From the NCBI GenBank assembly GCA_025399215.1, contig MU621193.1, forward strand, positions 1 through 55,551: a DNA stretch of 55,551 nt. The letters run 5' to 3'. The DNA comes from Globomyces pollinis-pini. Lineage: Eukaryota; Chytridiomycota; Chytridiomycetes; Rhizophydiales; Globomycetaceae. This document shows, in pieces, positions 1 through 10,351 of the stretch; the stretch's first letter is position 1, and each line of letters opens with the position of its first letter. The notes beneath the pieces were generated by a model. That model was not told where the DNA came from and ran no database searches. It worked only from the letters and a program-made list of their open reading frames with translations. The position numbers were made by a program, and so were the translations under genes.

Positions 1-599
1 AAAGGATTCTGGATAAATATTTCAATCCAATTCCAATCAAATGCGGGATTGGTAATAATTCCATCAATAGATTTCAACAAATGAATCACATCATTTGCAT
101 TCTTTAAATGATTATGAACGTTGTTTCCAAACAAAGCAATAACTTTGTGAATCATGGATGTCAAATCATGCACTTTAAAATAGTTGGATGCTTCGTATAA
201 CTGATCGATTGGTAATCCTTTCGTCAACCATTTAATTAAATCAGTCTCTTGAACATCAAAATGAATAAAATCCAAGACTGTGGTGAGAATTAGATCATCA
301 TATGCACACTCTGTCAGATCTAACATGGCAGTCTGTTGAGTTTTATAAAACTCATAGAAAAATTGTGATCGATACGAAAGGTAGAACTTTGAAAAGTTCA
401 ATGTCGAATGGTTAAGTTTGATAACACAGTCGGTTAAATTACTGATTTGGCATAACTGCTTTAAGTTGATAGGATTACTAGAATGATTTGATAACGTTCC
501 TTTATCACTGTTGTCATCTGATTGTTCTTCCTCATCCTGGTTAACGAAGGTAGATTCCAGGGCATCCGATAGGGATTCAGTATCGAGTGCTGTTAACAT
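1..599 (-). CDS. BTB/POZ-like domain protein, 5' part only
   Basis: An open frame starts at an ATG at 599 and runs off the left edge of the window without a stop, giving about 199 residues. The N-terminus (residues 1-45) is acidic and Ser/Asn/Asp-rich. From about residue 55 the pattern resembles a BTB/POZ fold: a V-x-L-N-H strand, then SKFYLSYRSQFFYEFY, a Leu-rich strand-helix element with TTVLDFIHFD, and LYEASNYFKVHDL, which matches the usual helix pair of BTB domains. No other domain is visible because the gene is cut. BTB proteins usually act as Cullin-3 adaptors or dimerising scaffolds, but no partner domain can be seen here. The start is the first ATG of the frame, and the N-terminal tail before the fold is plausible. 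The family call is by pattern only. Confidence 0.5.
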   Translation of the reverse strand, partial: MLTALDTESLSDALESTFVNQDEEEQSDDNSDKGTLSNHSSNPINLKQLCQISNLTDCVIKLNHSTLNFSKFYLSYRSQFFYEFYKTQQTAMLDLTECAYDDLILTTVLDFIHFDVQETDLIKWLTKGLPIDQLYEASNYFKVHDLTSMIHKVIALFGNNVHNHLKNANDVIHLLKSIDGIITNPAFDWNWIEIFIQNP

Positions 600-832
600 G
601 GTTTGATCAATTGTTGTTTTGTGATCTGGAAAAAAGGGAGGTTGATCCAGTTTTGGTTACAACTGTAACGAACTTTGATCACAATGTTTTTGGTGGTCAA
701 AACGTGGTTATGATCCCTTAATTTTTGACATCACGCTGGTATATTTGAATTATGACGATTATTAAAATGGGTGAGGTGATAATGATGAGTTCATATGGTT
801 GATGGGAGAAAAAATGGTCGTGAACAAATGAT

Positions 833-3283
833 TTATTGGGATTTTTCAACTTTGACAACTACAGATGGTAGTTTAGGGTCGAACGATAGATGCCATAACT
901 TGTAGATCGCCCAAAGACTGATCCATGTTTTACCAGGTGACAAGAGAGTTGCTTGATATCCATAAAAAATTGAGTACGAAACGGTGTCCAAAAGATGGTA
1001 AACTAGAGCAAACCCCACAATTAGCTTTGAATACCATCTGGTATGGATAGGTGAGGTTACTCGGATGTTACTCGCAGCGTATAGGAGTGTGGGTTTAGTG
1101 ACACAAAAAGATAAATAGAATGTTAAAGGAAATAGAGCATATAAGAGTCCATACCAAGCTAATATATAGGTTAAACATTCAATCAATTACCAAAGACCCA
1201 TGTGTCCAAAACTGGCTCCCACCGTCCATCATCAAACCAAATTCCATAAGTCATTAACCAGCCATACCTCTTTCCTTCAAAATCAGAATTTGGCACAAAA
1301 TCTCCGATAAACCACGGTCCAACCGTAATATAAAGTGAGAAAAGGTATAATGGATAGAAAATATCCTTCTTTCTTGAAAGTTCACAAAATCGCAAAAATG
1401 AACCCACCATGGTAAACTTAAAATCATTCCAACGGTGCTGCAATCGTTGTCGGACACTTGGAAATAGCATACGATTATACAACTGTGAATTTTGATCAAT
1501 AGATATCAACATTTTCGAAGTCTGGTTCTTCCAAAATTGATAGGTATCCACCATATCTGTCATTAACACAAATAATTTTGGAATTAATAGGAAAATTACT
1601 GTTACTACTACATAAAATAGTAAGAAAAGATCTTTGAAAACGAGCCCAAATGGAATGGAAATAATAAACCCTCCAGGTCCAGCTTCCATATCTGTGATTC
1701 TTTGTCCATCAAATCGGAACTTGACGGTGTGGTTCGCTTTTAAACCAAACTCATCTTCTGCAACTACAGTTAAAACATGATCCAAATCGTCATTGTAATC
1801 CAAGGGATTCCATTTAATAACGTATAATGGCAAGTTGGGTTCTTGTTCATCTAGAGATTGGATAGACGACCATGGATTCCCAATTCCATTGTATCTGGCG
1901 GGCGATTCAAAAAGGTGGTCATCAATAAAAGTAGTCACTTTTTTAATTTTCTTCAATGACCAGATCATAACCCTAATATGTGTTGATGTTTTGATTAAAT
2001 AAGTCGGTTCACGTCCAGGAATAATAAAACGTGCATCCTTTGGATTGGTGATCAAGACTATGGGCGCTCTGTTGAATTCAAAATTTTGATTTTTTCCCAA
2101 TGGTATTTTTGGAGAATCAATCGGCAAATCAACAAAAGAAATCAAATCATGATCAACTACTATGATTCTAAATAACCCATGAGTTTTTAAATCACCCAAT
2201 TCCAATTCCAACATAGAGTTGTCTTGATAAGCATACATGGTTTCTCCCAATCCTCCAGCTAATTTATGTAAATGTCCACAAAACCATATTGAGAAATGGT
2301 GAGATAATTGCCAAAAACCAATTCCATCGGAAGTTTTACCAAACAAGGTTGTTCCCGTTGCTATTCAATGAATTAAATAACAGGCATCACGTTACGATAA
2401 TGGCTCATTCCAAATGTATGGTTATGATTTCCATGTATACTTTTGATTAATGACGTGGCTAAAAAATCCATATCTTTCGTGTCAAAATACCCAAAGAAAT
2501 TTAGGGGTCTACCGGCACCTGTTTCGGGGCTATTGTAAATAGGAATGAAAAGATTACTTACCAGCCATCAAGTGCAATAAATGAATACGTGCCGAAATCT
2601 TTTTTCAGTTCAAACGCATAACCTTCCTTTTGGACTGCTGATAATGTCCTATACATATTTTCCGAGCTTTTAAAAGCGGGAATATTCCAGCAATCATGAT
2701 TTCCACGTTGATCCCACCAGAAACGAGAGTCTTGTCTCAATAATACTGAAGAATTGTCCAAAGCAGAGTGATATGCAACCCTAAAATATTTAATTCAACG
2801 CAATTGATAAAACCATTCTTCGCGGTGTTGAATTGAAGTTAGAGTGTGTGATGATTTGGCATCCTTTTAAGAATGAAGGTACAAATTGGGTTACCGTTAA
2901 ATCACCCTAAATGATGTTATCATTAACAATTTACAGTGCATAGTACTAAATCAGGAGCTATTAAAGGCAGCTCATTCTTTAGGAATACTTTTAAATGGGC
3001 CAAACCACCAACTTTTGAATATCTGGAAACATGTAGATCAGTAACCTTTGCATAAATTTCAATTCATTACTTGAACAAAATGGAACATATTTTCACATTG
3101 ATCGGTGATTTGTGAAGTACCAAACGTTCGAACGGCATCATTCAATAAGGGTGAATGAATATTTGTACTGTTTGACTGCACATCCAGTAGTGACTGTGAA
3201 TGAAGGTGTAGAGCGTATTTCCAACAAACCACTGTTGTGAGCAATAGAAAGATCAACTCCCATAGGTGATGGTATTTGAACAT
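833..3283 (-). CDS. TMEM62: TMEM62-like membrane-anchored metallophosphoesterase
   Basis: Eight exons separated by introns of 25, 28, 31, 33, 32, 35 and 32 bp join to a 744-residue protein. It starts at ATG 3283 (MFKYHHLWEL), a hydrophobic signal anchor. Calcineurin-like phosphoesterase motifs are in order: FVQVTDLHVS (metal-binding D and H), GDLTDAKSS, RGNHDCWNIP, a HGNHNH stretch and GHLHKLAGG. Several transmembrane helices follow (FLLFYVVVTVIFLL and others to the C-terminus), as in animal TMEM62 and its plant relatives. Human TMEM62 is about 640 residues. The metal ligands look intact, so an active phosphatase/phosphodiesterase facing a lumen is likely; the substrate is unknown. It is divergent from the gene at 3513, with a large inverted repeat between them. 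The splice sites are inferred from family alignment, and the summed coding length is a multiple of three. Confidence 0.85.
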
Positions 3284-3466
3284 TTTATTTATAGAAAAAA
3301 TCAAGTGATAGAATCAAAACATAGACTTGTTTCTATACTCCACATTCAATCTGATTAACAAACTATCTAATTTATTCCTACAATAGAATTGAATTTGAAT
3401 GTGTTTCTTACGCGAATTTGTTGGATATCAAAGTCAATTGAATCCTGAATTACTTCATATTAATTA

Positions 3467-3521
3467 AATACTCATTATCAAATTAATATAATTACTTCAT
3501 ATTAATTTGATAATGAGTATT
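3467..3521. repeat. 23-bp perfect inverted repeat overlapping a start codon
   Basis: Positions 3467-3489 and 3499-3521 are perfect reverse complements, separated by a 9-nt loop. The ATG at 3513 of the downstream plus-strand gene lies inside the right arm. An 18-bp direct repeat (3448-3465 and 3490-3507, beginning AATTACTTCATATTAATT) is interleaved with it. It sits between two divergent genes. Confidence 0.9.
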
Positions 3522-5373
3522 CCTATATCTACAGACTTTTCGTCACGGTTACCGTTACTCCAATGGTTGAACGTCCAACAATTTTTCTTTTTTTTTATGA
3601 TTTTCCCAATCCTAAAGTTCACTTCAAAAAACAATAAGAATCTGAACCAGAAGCTTTTCTCTCCTCAATATCAAAAAAAGTTGTTGCCTAGAGATTACTT
3701 TCTTATTGCAGAGCATTTACTAGCAGTCCAATTGGTCCCAATCTTACCTTCAAAATCACTATCGGTCTCAAATGAGGGATTAAAGGCCTATCATGCTCTT
3801 GTAACGTTCCAAGTACTAACTAGAGTAGTTTTCAAGAAATACCAGCTTCTCTCCAAAGGAAGAAAACGAATTTTGTAGATTCCAGCTACTGACACTCTCA
3901 ATTAGATTTCATCAATTAGATATACCTGAACTAGAAGAAAATATCATTCTTCTAAAGGAGCTGTTTGCAAAGATTAATTGGAATTTGCCATTTTGGACAA
4001 CCTCCAAACTGCCATCGGCTGTATTCGTCAAATACTTGGATGCCATATTGGCGAAAAATGACCCAGATCTACTTAACAACACTATTCTACAATTGAAATC
4101 TTTAATGAAGTTTATACCCTCCGATTATCATCCACAGCTTCAGCAGCTTCTGTTGCATTCCGAAATGAAATTTTGGAATCAGAAATTTCTTGTCAACAGA
4201 TTATCTTATGACCATGAATTTCATTCAAAGGTATCAAATCATGTATCTGGTATTGAAAAAGTAATTCATCAATTGTTTTCTTACAGTGATTCAAATATTT
4301 ACCATTTCAATTACTTTGAAGTTTACGACAACACCTTTTTTGATGATACCATGAAGTTTTTGTTTTTTGTTCAACGGATGATACTATTTCTCAAAGAAGA
4401 AAATATTGCAATCGCATCTCATACAGTAACTGGTGAATACAAGTATGATATATTTGAGGGGTTACACAATCAAAAGATTTGGAGTTTAAAACATATTTTT
4501 GGGATATTTCAATACATGTATGGGTCTGGATATTTGCCATCTGTCGATACCTACAATCAATTGCTCAAGACGATATCTGATACTTGTGAAATAGACAATA
4601 GATTATCAGAGAAACAGGCTTCGAGCACTCCTATTACAGATAACACAATTCCAATTGGGATACAACGCTCTATCGCTATTGCGAATAAAACAGAGACAAC
4701 CATTATAGATGAAAAACAAGGAAAAAATATGGGAATTATTGAGAGAAAAAATCAAAAGAAATTAGCAAAATTCAACAAATACGCAAATATATACAAGGAT
4801 GTTTTTAGAAAATATGTTAAATCTGGACTAACAGTTACGGATATACATTTCACAAATGCATTTAAATTTTTTAATATTCCAAAGCTTCAACAATCATCTT
4901 TTCGTTATATGCTTGATGTCGAAGAATTGATGCTGGAGAACGGATTTAATCATTGTGAAGAAACTCTATTTTTTGTGATAAAGAATTGCTTGGAAACGAA
5001 AAATTTCCATCATGCACATCAGAGATTAGTGGATGCCAAATTCTCAAAACTACAATTTGATTATAAATTCTACGAAATGGTCAGTTCAATTTCATGTCGA
5101 TATCCAGAATCAGCTCTTTATTTACTTGGAGAGTATCGACATATCATTAAACGTGATACTGAATTCTATGAACAGCTTTACTATTACTATTTGAAAAGTT
5201 GTCAGTTGCTCATGGACCACATATCTGCCATTGAACTATTGGATGAAATGGTAGAAATGAAAGCCAAGGTCGATTCAAAGACACTGGACTTGATAAAAGA
5301 ATTGCACAAGTTAGGAGATCACCAATTCAAGAGTAGCTTAGCTGATTATATTCAAAAATTGGGTAATCCATGA
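3513..5373 (+). CDS. Helical-repeat (PPR-like) protein, probably mitochondrial
   Basis: Two exons joined by a 31-bp intron near 3874 give 609 residues. The protein is helix-rich and basic with no membrane segment. The C-terminal 150 residues look like degenerate pentatricopeptide repeats: pairs of helices such as HAHQRLVDAKFSKLQFDYKF and AIELLDEMVEMKAKVDSKTL, the latter typical of the second helix plus loop of a PPR. The middle (about residues 225-270) is polar and probably disordered. The N-terminus is rich in Ser, Arg, Phe and Leu and could be an organelle-targeting sequence, but the exact start is uncertain: a poly-T tract around 3583-3596 encodes five Phe, and another ATG lies at 3597. 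PPR proteins bind organellar RNA; no specific target can be inferred. A generic alpha-solenoid protein is the alternative. Confidence 0.5.
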
Positions 5374-5750
5374 TACAATAAATTAATAACTTGAATTGAT
5401 ATAACTTGTGATATGATTCAATTTTCTATTGAATCTATTTGGTATTGATATAAAATTTCAATAGAATTCCATTAGTGTTTAGAAAGTTGATAGCGTGGCG
5501 TGACAGCCTCTTACACAAAACTCAAATAGTGTTTGATAAAGTGAATCAAACCCATTGATTTTCTACTACAACGTATATCTCTACTTGAAGAATCTATAAT
5601 AAAAAGCTCCAATTGATTTGATTGAAATCCAAGGGTATCAAAGGATTCAAAAAGTAAAAAAAAACACCCCAATAAAAATTCTATTTAGACTGCGCCTCAC
5701 CCCTCCAAACTCCATCTTCAAACATTGAAATTTTTACATTAACTTGAAGA
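5374..5750. promoter_or_regulatory. Intergenic region and promoter of RPL18
   Basis: This 377-bp gap follows the PPR-like gene. It is AT-rich with an A tract (around 5655) and pyrimidine-rich stretches shortly before the RPL18 start, as expected for a strongly expressed ribosomal protein gene. An AATAAA-like element right after the upstream stop (about 5375) may serve its polyadenylation. No open frame or RNA gene is visible. Confidence 0.5.
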
Positions 5751-6476
5751 ATGGTAAGGAACCAAAACAAATCACACACATCCATCCATCCATACAATTG
5801 ATAGTCTTCTACTTTATGATGGAACTACAAACTATTGTTCACTTATATGAATTCAATTCAACTTTTCAATGATATATATTAATAGTATAGGGTGTCGATT
5901 TAGCTAAGAAACATCACCAAAAAATCAGAAACCGATCTGAGCCAAAATCACAAGATGTTTACCTCAGACTTTTGGTCAAACTCTACCGATTCCTTGCCCG
6001 TAGAACTAACTCAAAGTTCAACGCAACTGTCCTCAAGCGTCTCTTTATGTCTAAAATCAACCGACCACCTCTCTCAATCGCTCGTGTTTCCAAGTACCTT
6101 GAAAACAAAGAAGATAAGGTTGCTGTCCTTGTTGGTACCATTACTGACGACGACCGTCTTCTAGTTGTCCCAAAAATGACTGTTTGTGCTCTTCGTGTTA
6201 CCAAGACTGCTCGCGCTCGTATCTTGAAGGCTGGTGGTGAAATCTTGACTTTCGATCAATTGGCTCTTCGTTCCCCTCTCGGTAAGGGTACCCTCCTTCT
6301 TCGTGGACCAAAGAACAGTCGTGAAGCTGTTAAACACTTTGGTACTCCTGGTAAACCTGGCTCTAGCGCAAAGTAAGAATTTCTTTAATCTAATATCTAG
6401 GCCTTTCGTTCGCTCCAAGGGTCGCAAGCAAGAACGTGCCCGTGGTCGTCGTGCTTCACGTGGTTACAAGAATTAG
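5751..6476 (+). CDS. RPL18: 60S ribosomal protein eL18
   Basis: Three exons join to 186 residues, the normal length for eL18 in fungi and animals. The first exon is only the ATG (5751-5753), followed by a 137-bp intron ending at 5890. Exon 2 reads G-V-D-L, then a short HH-containing stretch, [20 protein letters not shown], and on to the conserved core SRV-like and [18 protein letters not shown] 28-bp intron separates the last exon, which ends [24 protein letters not shown]. It is a component of the large ribosomal subunit in the cytoplasm. Codon use is biased towards C-ending and CGT codons, unlike its AT-rich neighbours, consistent with high expression. The intron placed directly after the start codon is a common arrangement in ribosomal protein genes. 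Confidence 0.97.
5754..5890 (+). other. 137-bp first intron of RPL18, the longest intron in the window
   Basis: It starts GTAAGG and ends TATTAATAGTATAG, immediately after the ATG codon. It is about four times longer than the typical intron here. I looked for C/D and H/ACA snoRNA boxes and found no convincing pair. It contains a CCAT-rich stretch (CATCCATCCATCCATAC). Confidence 0.85.
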
Positions 6477-6756
6477 AGGATATGATTCTTCTTTTGTTTT
6501 TAATACAATCACATTCCGTCTTAAGACAAACTATAAAAGATATTGTATTGTTAATTTCTTGAGTTACATTTTTTGTGGTTCGTTTGTGACACGTACAGGC
6601 TAATAATTTTCGGACCTAATTGGATCGAACATGTCGAATGTTCAATAAAAGTATTAGGGAAAGTACCAGATTCTAATTATTATAAATACGTAACGATTAG
6701 TTCAAACTAGTTTATTTAAAAGAAACATTATTTATACAAATCACCCATAGAGTGCA

Positions 6757-7782
6757 TTATTTTACTTCAAGTGAAGTGTGATCTACCAAATATTTGTACA
6801 ATTCTTCATGCCCATGTTGCAATGCCAGTCGCATCGGGGCTGCATCATCTACAAACGGATCTACACCTGGAACATTCAACAAGTTCTTTACAATATTTAA
6901 ATTCCCATTTTTTGATGCCTGTACAATTGCATAATTGTTCCACATTGTTGGATCAACTTTGGGATGTTGCAATAACAAATTGACTACTTTGGTGTGATTG
7001 TTTCTACATGCCCATCGAATACACCTATTACTGTCCACAGAAGGATCTACATTACTGTATTTTAACAAAAGTTGAATGATCTCGTGATGACCATTCTCTG
7101 ATGCATAACAAAGTGGAGTATTATTCCATGCTGAAGGATCCACTCTATTATCCGAAAGTAGTAATTTAACAGTTTCATAACATCCAAGTCTTGAAGCAAA
7201 ACAAATTGCAATATTACTAAAGGAAGAAGGATCTACAGAAGGAAACGTCATGACTTCCTGTATTAATTTATAATCACCAACTATGGCAGCAGAACATATC
7301 AAAGAGTTTTTATCAAGAACTCTTCGAATGTCAAACTTGTTGCTGTTTATAACTGATAGAATAACTGTTTTTGCAAAGTAATTCCTCAACAAATCTGAAT
7401 ATTTGTTGAAAAAATCTACTGGATCTTCGAAAACGAGTACTTTAGCAAAAAGTGATTCTGATTGATACTTGTTGTCGATCACTCTCAATACAGAGCAATA
7501 ATTATCGGATTTTTTGACAAAATGTTGAATTGTTTGAAAGCGATCACTTTGGGCAATCGAATAGAGACTATAAGTTTGATATAACGTATTGAGATTCAGG
7601 GCTTTAATGATAGTAATATAAGACTTTGTTATTTTGGATAAGTTCTTTGATACTCTACAAAGTTGATATAATGAACGAGGACAAACAAATTTCAGTATTA
7701 GCTCCTATCATGATTATAAACCGTATCAATCGCTTACCCATATTTCATATGGAAGAACAGTTTTGTTTGATGATATTTTCAT
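6757..7782 (-). CDS. F-box plus ankyrin-repeat protein (first of three)
   Basis: Two exons separated by a 33-bp intron (7705-7737) give 330 residues. The first exon begins MKISSNKTVLPYEIW and, once joined to ELILKFVCPRSLYQLCRVSK, forms an F-box-like N-terminus. From about residue 165 there are ankyrin-type repeats of about 33 residues with the local signature P-x-VDPS-x-x-(D/N)-x-A-I-x-x-A-S-x-N-G-H-x-E-I. Such proteins usually recruit substrates to an SCF ubiquitin ligase via Skp1, with the ankyrins as the binding face. The same architecture and repeat wording occur at 29641-30825 and 35597-36565, so this is a local paralogous family. The start is inferred from the F-box. The target is unknown. 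Confidence 0.75.
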
Positions 7783-7833
7783 GAAATTTGTAAAGGAGGA
7801 AAGCCCTTGAAATTTTCCTGATCACAACGTCCC

Positions 7834-8208
7834 ATGTTGATCAAATTGGGTCTCAATCTAATTACCATTTTGGGACTATTAAACGCAGCGCCTATCACAC
7901 AAACTTCACTACTGATTTCAACTGCTTGGCCTTCTCAAGCAGCTATCAACGGAGATCTATTGGAACTCACAAAAACGTTGGCCAAAGTAAAGAAATTAAT
8001 CGCAATTGAAGAAAGAAATACTATTACTTTTAATCGTTTGTTTAAAAATGCGCAAGATCATCATATCAATAAAGATGCACAGTTTTGGAAATCAATTGCT
8101 GATCCCACTAAAGAATTCCTCAAAAATTTAAAAGGTCAAGAACATGATCTAAGTATGAAGATTGACTTGCTTACTAATGAATCTAACATAGTCAGACTAA
8201 GTAATTGA
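7834..8208 (+). CDS. Small secreted helical protein, unrecognised
   Basis: A single-exon frame of 124 residues starts at ATG 7834. Residues 1-18 (MLIKLGLNLITILGLLNA) form a clear signal peptide with an Ala-Ala cleavage region. The mature part has no Cys, is rich in Lys, Asp and Asn, and looks like two or three amphipathic helices (LLELTKTLAKVKKLIAIEE; FLKNLKGQEHDLSMKIDLL). This resembles small fungal secreted helical proteins in general, but I recognise no specific family. The gene is divergent from the F-box/ankyrin gene, with 51 bp between the two starts, so the two probably share a promoter. Confidence 0.6.
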   Translation: MLIKLGLNLITILGLLNAAPITQTSLLISTAWPSQAAINGDLLELTKTLAKVKKLIAIEERNTITFNRLFKNAQDHHINKDAQFWKSIADPTKEFLKNLKGQEHDLSMKIDLLTNESNIVRLSN

Positions 8209-8321
8209 GTCAGTCTCAATAAAAAAATCCAATTCGAATATTTAAACCACTAATTTTGGTTTTACGTTGACATCTAAGTCAGAGCATCAACAACCCAATT
8301 GGAAGACCACAATCGTCACTC

Positions 8322-8513
8322 TTATCGAATATTGATTTCTAAGACAAACCGGTTGATAGTTACGTGTTCCAAAAGACTAGCCAACAGACCTTCAATGCCT
8401 CTAGCAGATGTAGTAGGATGTTGAATTATCTCGATTTGCACCACAACTCTACCATCCCTTATTTGTTGAAATTCGAACATTCTCTTGTGAGTCCCAAGTT
8501 GGTTTTCTTTCAT
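8322..8513 (-). CDS. Possible small protein of 63 residues, unrecognised
   Basis: An ATG at 8513 opens a 63-residue frame starting MKENQLGTHK and ending FVLEINIR. Composition is ordinary, with a predicted strand (RVVVQIEIIQH) followed by a helix (GIEGLLASLLEHV). No signal peptide or known motif is visible. The frame is also open upstream of the ATG for nine codons without a convincing donor or acceptor, so it could be the last exon of a larger gene or a chance frame. It lies between a plus-strand secreted protein gene and a plus-strand NAD(P)-binding gene. Confidence 0.25.
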   Translation of the reverse strand: MKENQLGTHKRMFEFQQIRDGRVVVQIEIIQHPTTSARGIEGLLASLLEHVTINRFVLEINIR

Positions 8514-8641
8514 CCTAAACCAAGTCTCTAAGTGTTTCAAACACCCTATTCAATTCTGTATTATGGAATGGTGGGAAATTGAATGTCACACAACGAAAGA
8601 GATAGTGGAAAATCACGAAATTGGCTGTTTTATCTTTCCAA

Positions 8642-8968
8642 ATGAAAATCGCTTTGTTTGGTGGGTCAAGAGGAGTTGGATACAAATTTCTGCTTAAAGC
8701 ATTAGCAGAAAATCATACAGTAAATGTCCTGGTTAGAGATCCCTCAAAATTATCCGTTCCTGTAGATTTAGCAAAACAATTAACTATAATTCAAGGTGAT
8801 GTGATGGATAAAGAGGCAGTTGAAAAGACAATTACAGATAGTGAAGTTGTTATTAATAGTTTGGGAAACACTTCAATGAATGGTCCAAATTTGGATATTT
8901 GTTCAAGAGGTTCAAAGGTTATCATCGAGTCAATAATGTACTTGAATATATTAAACGTTGAGATTTAA
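8642..8968 (+). CDS. Short NAD(P)-binding (NmrA/SDR-like) protein, C-terminally truncated
   Basis: An ATG at 8642 gives 108 residues starting MKIALFGGSRGVGYKFLLKA, a classical GxxRGxG dinucleotide-binding turn. VLVRDPSKL, GDVMDKEAVEKTI and VVINSLGNTSMNGP follow, as in NAD(P)H-binding domain 10 / NmrA-like proteins. Those families normally exceed 200 residues. Here the protein stops about halfway, just after the helix CSRGSKVIIES, and its TAA overlaps the prohibitin stop on the opposite strand (4-bp overlap, 8965-8968). Either a half-domain protein or a gene cut by rearrangement. No intron can rescue it without running into prohibitin coding sequence. Confidence 0.6.
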   Translation: MKIALFGGSRGVGYKFLLKALAENHTVNVLVRDPSKLSVPVDLAKQLTIIQGDVMDKEAVEKTITDSEVVINSLGNTSMNGPNLDICSRGSKVIIESIMYLNILNVEI

Positions 8969-9981
8969 GGTTGAGTTTGAAGTTTGACCTAAATATTACA
9001 ATACTCCAACAACTTACATTTAATAACAACGTTTCAGAGTCCACATAGATCTTGTTGTTGCTCTTGGACACTGTTTGTGCAATTTCACGGGCAGCATCAA
9101 GTTTACGTAATTCCAAGAAACCAGGATTGTTCTTGACGGCATTACCAATTAATACAGCTGATTGAGCTTCCCCTTCTGCTTTAACTATGATAGATTGCTT
9201 TTCTTGTTTAGCTCTATCCACAATGAAGAATCCACGTTGAGCTTCTTGTTGAGCTATGAACTATTAGATATTTATTTCTGGTCAATACCAATTTGTTTAG
9301 CTTCAACAGCATGGGTAAATTCATTGGAAAAGGCAACATGGGTAATGGACACATCATCTAATGCCAAATCAAACTTTCCAGCTCGGTTCATCAATTGGTC
9401 GCGAATTAACTTGGACACCTAAAATCTTAGTGGAGGTGACATTTACCTTTTCACGTTGAGTGATAATCTGAGAAGCATTAAATTGGGCAACAACACTTTT
9501 TAAAACTTCATTGACAATGGAAGGTAAGACTCTTTCATCTTTAAACGATATTAGATCAATTAAATCATACCATAATCTAATCCAAGGTTTTGATAGATAC
9601 GTGGTAGTCGTTCAGCAATAGGTCTGGATAAGACTCTGACGGTGATGTTCACCATTTGAAGATCTTTAGTTCCAGTAAGGGAAGCAATATTTCTTGGTTT
9701 TGCACGAACATCATAAAGCACAGGAGTTTCAAACCAAGGAATAAAAAAGTGAGTTCCTTCGGCATAAACTTGATCTTTAACACCTCCGATTCGAGAGAAC
9801 TTGACAGCTCTATAACCACCATCAACTGAAGATGATTAGACAATAATAAGGTACCGTTGAACAAGGATTGATTGAAAGTGAAGGCGAGTAAACCCAATCC
9901 AATCACAGCTCCTGAAGATCCGATTAAACCTTTTTGTTTGTTCAATTGATTTAAAATATTTTTGAATTGCTGTTGTGACAT
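8965..9981 (-). CDS. PHB2: Prohibitin-2
   Basis: Six exons (introns of 29, 32, 28, 35 and 29 bp) give 287 residues. The start [18 protein letters not shown] leads into a hydrophobic membrane anchor ([11 protein letters not shown]). The PHB domain follows: [48 protein letters not shown] and [20 protein letters not shown]. The C-terminal coiled coil ([20 protein letters not shown]) and [20 protein letters not shown] close it. Prohibitin-2 assembles with prohibitin-1 into inner mitochondrial membrane ring complexes that chaperone respiratory subunits and regulate m-AAA protease. The length is slightly below the usual 300. The intron before AQQEAQ uses an acceptor TTCATAG seven bases after an earlier TAG; only the distal one preserves the frame. 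Confidence 0.95.
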
Positions 9982-10351
9982 TCGAAAATGAGAAGAAAAA
10001 ATATTTGAAATCCAACCAAAACCTTTGATCCAAAGCGAGGATGTTCGATGTGATTATGGATGAATGAAGTTGAACTATGGGAGTTGAATTGAATTCCTGG
10101 AGTATGAATTGAAGGTCGTTTGTGTCGATAGTTTTTTAGATTACCATCACCTCTTTATCTGGGATGGACAGAGACAGTTACAAATTGTTCAACTAGCTTT
10201 AACTTACTGCAAGGCCTGGATTCATTGTACTTTGCATGCTCAACTGGTCTGTGTTACTTTGTAACTCTTCAGCCAAAATTTGGTTTTTTGAATCATTTAA
10301 TTTCTTTTGTTCATTTAGAGCTTACTGGATATTTAGATACTATTAGAACCT
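9982..10351. other. 370-bp intergenic gap between PHB2 and the first secreted-family gene
   Basis: A divergent promoter region. On the minus strand a stretch of about 40 codons (around 10215-10320) is open and coiled-coil-like, with GTAAGC and GTAAGT donors nearby, but a complete gene could not be built. Nothing else is recognised. Confidence 0.4.

Noticed and set aside
5754..5890. Possible intronic snoRNA in RPL18.
   Set aside because: An ATGATG-like C box is present but no D box or terminal stem could be found.
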